Source: Chelativorans sp. YIM 93263 (GTDB taxonomy: Bacteria; Pseudomonadota; Alphaproteobacteria; Rhizobiales; Rhizobiaceae). Taken from it: a stretch of DNA of 64,000 bases. Below, piece after piece: positions 63,347 to 64,000 of this stretch. The DNA lies in assembly GCF_028767125.1 (NCBI RefSeq), contig NZ_JAKCWP010000005.1:186001-250000 (forward strand), in the 5' to 3' direction. Both the position numbers and the translations under genes were made by a program. The first letter of the stretch is position 1; each line of letters begins with the position of its first letter. The notes beneath the pieces are model-generated. The model was not told the DNA's origin and searched no databases. It worked only from the letters and a program-made list of their open reading frames with translations.

Positions 63347-63742
63347 ATGGACGTGTCGGCCGTAACGCAATCCACGCAGAATAAGTCGACCGCCGGCTCA
63401 CCCCAAGCGGTGGACTATGAATCCTTTCTCAAACTGCTGGTCGCGGAGATGAAAAACCAGGATCCGACGAGCCCGATGGAATCGACCGACTACGTTGCCC
63501 AGCTCGCCGCGTTCTCACAAGTCGAACAGTCGGTGCAGACCAACAAGAAACTGGACGAGATCCTTCAGGCCTCGTCTCTTTCGCAGGCCGGCGGTCTTAT
63601 CGGACGCCAGATCACGTCACCGGATGGCTCAACCTCCGGTATTGTTGCTGAGGTGCGCCTCTACAGCGACGGCGTCGTGGCCATTCTGCAGAACGGAGAG
63701 CAGGTGATCGTCGGCCCGGGAGTAACGGTCAGCGAAGCATGA
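63347..63742 (+). CDS. flgD: Hook cap protein FlgD (short rhizobial form)
   Basis: 131 residues. It holds the FlgD N-terminal assembly motif: YESFLKLLVAEMKNQDPTSPMESTDYVAQLAAFSQVEQSVQTNKKL near 24-69. The large FnIII-like C-terminal domain of enteric FlgD (about 230 residues in all) is missing; the end is a small beta segment GLIGRQITSPDGSTSGIVAEVRLYSDGVVAI. This is normal for rhizobia. Overlaps fliQ by four bases. Confidence 0.93.
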   Translation: MDVSAVTQSTQNKSTAGSPQAVDYESFLKLLVAEMKNQDPTSPMESTDYVAQLAAFSQVEQSVQTNKKLDEILQASSLSQAGGLIGRQITSPDGSTSGIVAEVRLYSDGVVAILQNGEQVIVGPGVTVSEA

Positions 63743-64000
63743 ACGAGGCCGACGCACTCGATATTGTTCAATATGCAATCTGGACGGTACTGATCGCCTC
63801 CAGCCCGGCGGTGATCGTCGGCATGGTGGTGGGTATAGGTATCGCCCTTGTTCAGGCTCTCACACAAGTGCAGGAAATCACTCTGACATTCGTGCCGAAA
63901 ATCGTCGCCATCCTTCTGGCGGTGGCGATTTCTGGCCCCTTTGTCGGCGCACAGATATCTTCCTTTTCCAATGTCATTTTCCAGCGCATTCAGGACGGCT
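63739..64000 (+). CDS. fliQ: Flagellar export gate protein FliQ, cut just before its stop
   Basis: 87 codons up to the window edge, starting MNEADALDIVQYAIWTVLIAS. Two spans: near 10-38 (IWTVLIASSPAVIVGMVVGIGIALVQALTQ) and near 52-72 (IVAILLAVAISGPFVGAQI). FliQ is about 88 residues, so only the last codon(s) and stop are missing. Gate partner of FliP. flhA and fliR are expected next, outside the window. Confidence 0.94.
   Translation, partial: MNEADALDIVQYAIWTVLIASSPAVIVGMVVGIGIALVQALTQVQEITLTFVPKIVAILLAVAISGPFVGAQISSFSNVIFQRIQDG

Overview
The window looks like a chromosome segment of a salt-adapted alphaproteobacterium of the order Hyphomicrobiales (Rhizobiales). The reasons are a complete ectoine/hydroxyectoine operon, rhizobial-type motility genes found mainly in that order (visN, visR, rem/ftcR, motC, motE, flaF, flbT) and uniformly GC-rich coding sequence. 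Genus cannot be fixed from the sequence alone. I saw no rRNA, tRNA, CRISPR array or intact insertion sequence.

Layout. (1) 1-5240: ectA-ectB-ectC-ectD-ask on the minus strand, with divergent ectR; the aspartate kinase runs off the left edge. (2) 5403-9944: an APC permease, then exbB-exbD-exbD-tonB with a small exported protein. (3) 10151-11439: acylphosphatase and a DapA-family aldolase/lyase that lacks the arginine of true dihydrodipicolinate synthase. (4) 11426-20552: ten co-directional genes that make inositol phosphate (ino1) and carry a phosphatase, a nucleotidyltransferase, two glycosyltransferases, a PIG-L deacetylase, two acetyltransferase-like proteins, a methyltransferase and a glycosidase-like protein whose barrel looks circularly permuted. 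This is the most novel region: the gene kinds parallel mycothiol or GPI-core synthesis, but no Cys ligase is present. (5) 20803-24190: a short MetE-like methyltransferase, an AraC regulator and a fosmidomycin-resistance-like MFS exporter. (6) 24392-31998: gntR-livKHMGF plus an FAD amine oxidase and a TSUP anion exporter, probably a catabolic unit for an organic amine or amino acid, with a clear operator inside the gntR promoter. (7) 32000-34070: a scarred junction with an intact metF-like gene between remnants of a ThDP enzyme, a possible TnpB transposase and a THF-dependent demethylase. (8) 34073-64000: a flagellar and motility locus running off the right edge inside fliQ.

How the parts work together. 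EctABC make ectoine from aspartate semialdehyde supplied by the dedicated kinase, EctD hydroxylates it, and EctR probably represses the operon. In the flagellar locus VisN/VisR are the expected top regulators, Rem the second tier, and FlaF/FlbT tune flagellin translation. The minus-strand arm (motA-fliM-fliN-fliG-flhB-orf) and the plus-strand arm (DUF1217-flgF-fliI-orf-flgBC-fliE-flgG-flgA-flgI-motE-flgH-fliL-fliP) diverge from a 142-base region holding a large nested inverted repeat. Then come flagellin, fliF, a FliH-like gene, motBC, fliK, a muramidase, rem, flgE, flgKL, flaF, flbT, flgD and fliQ. From memory, this second block has the Brucella-like order, with fliF next to flagellin rather than next to visN.
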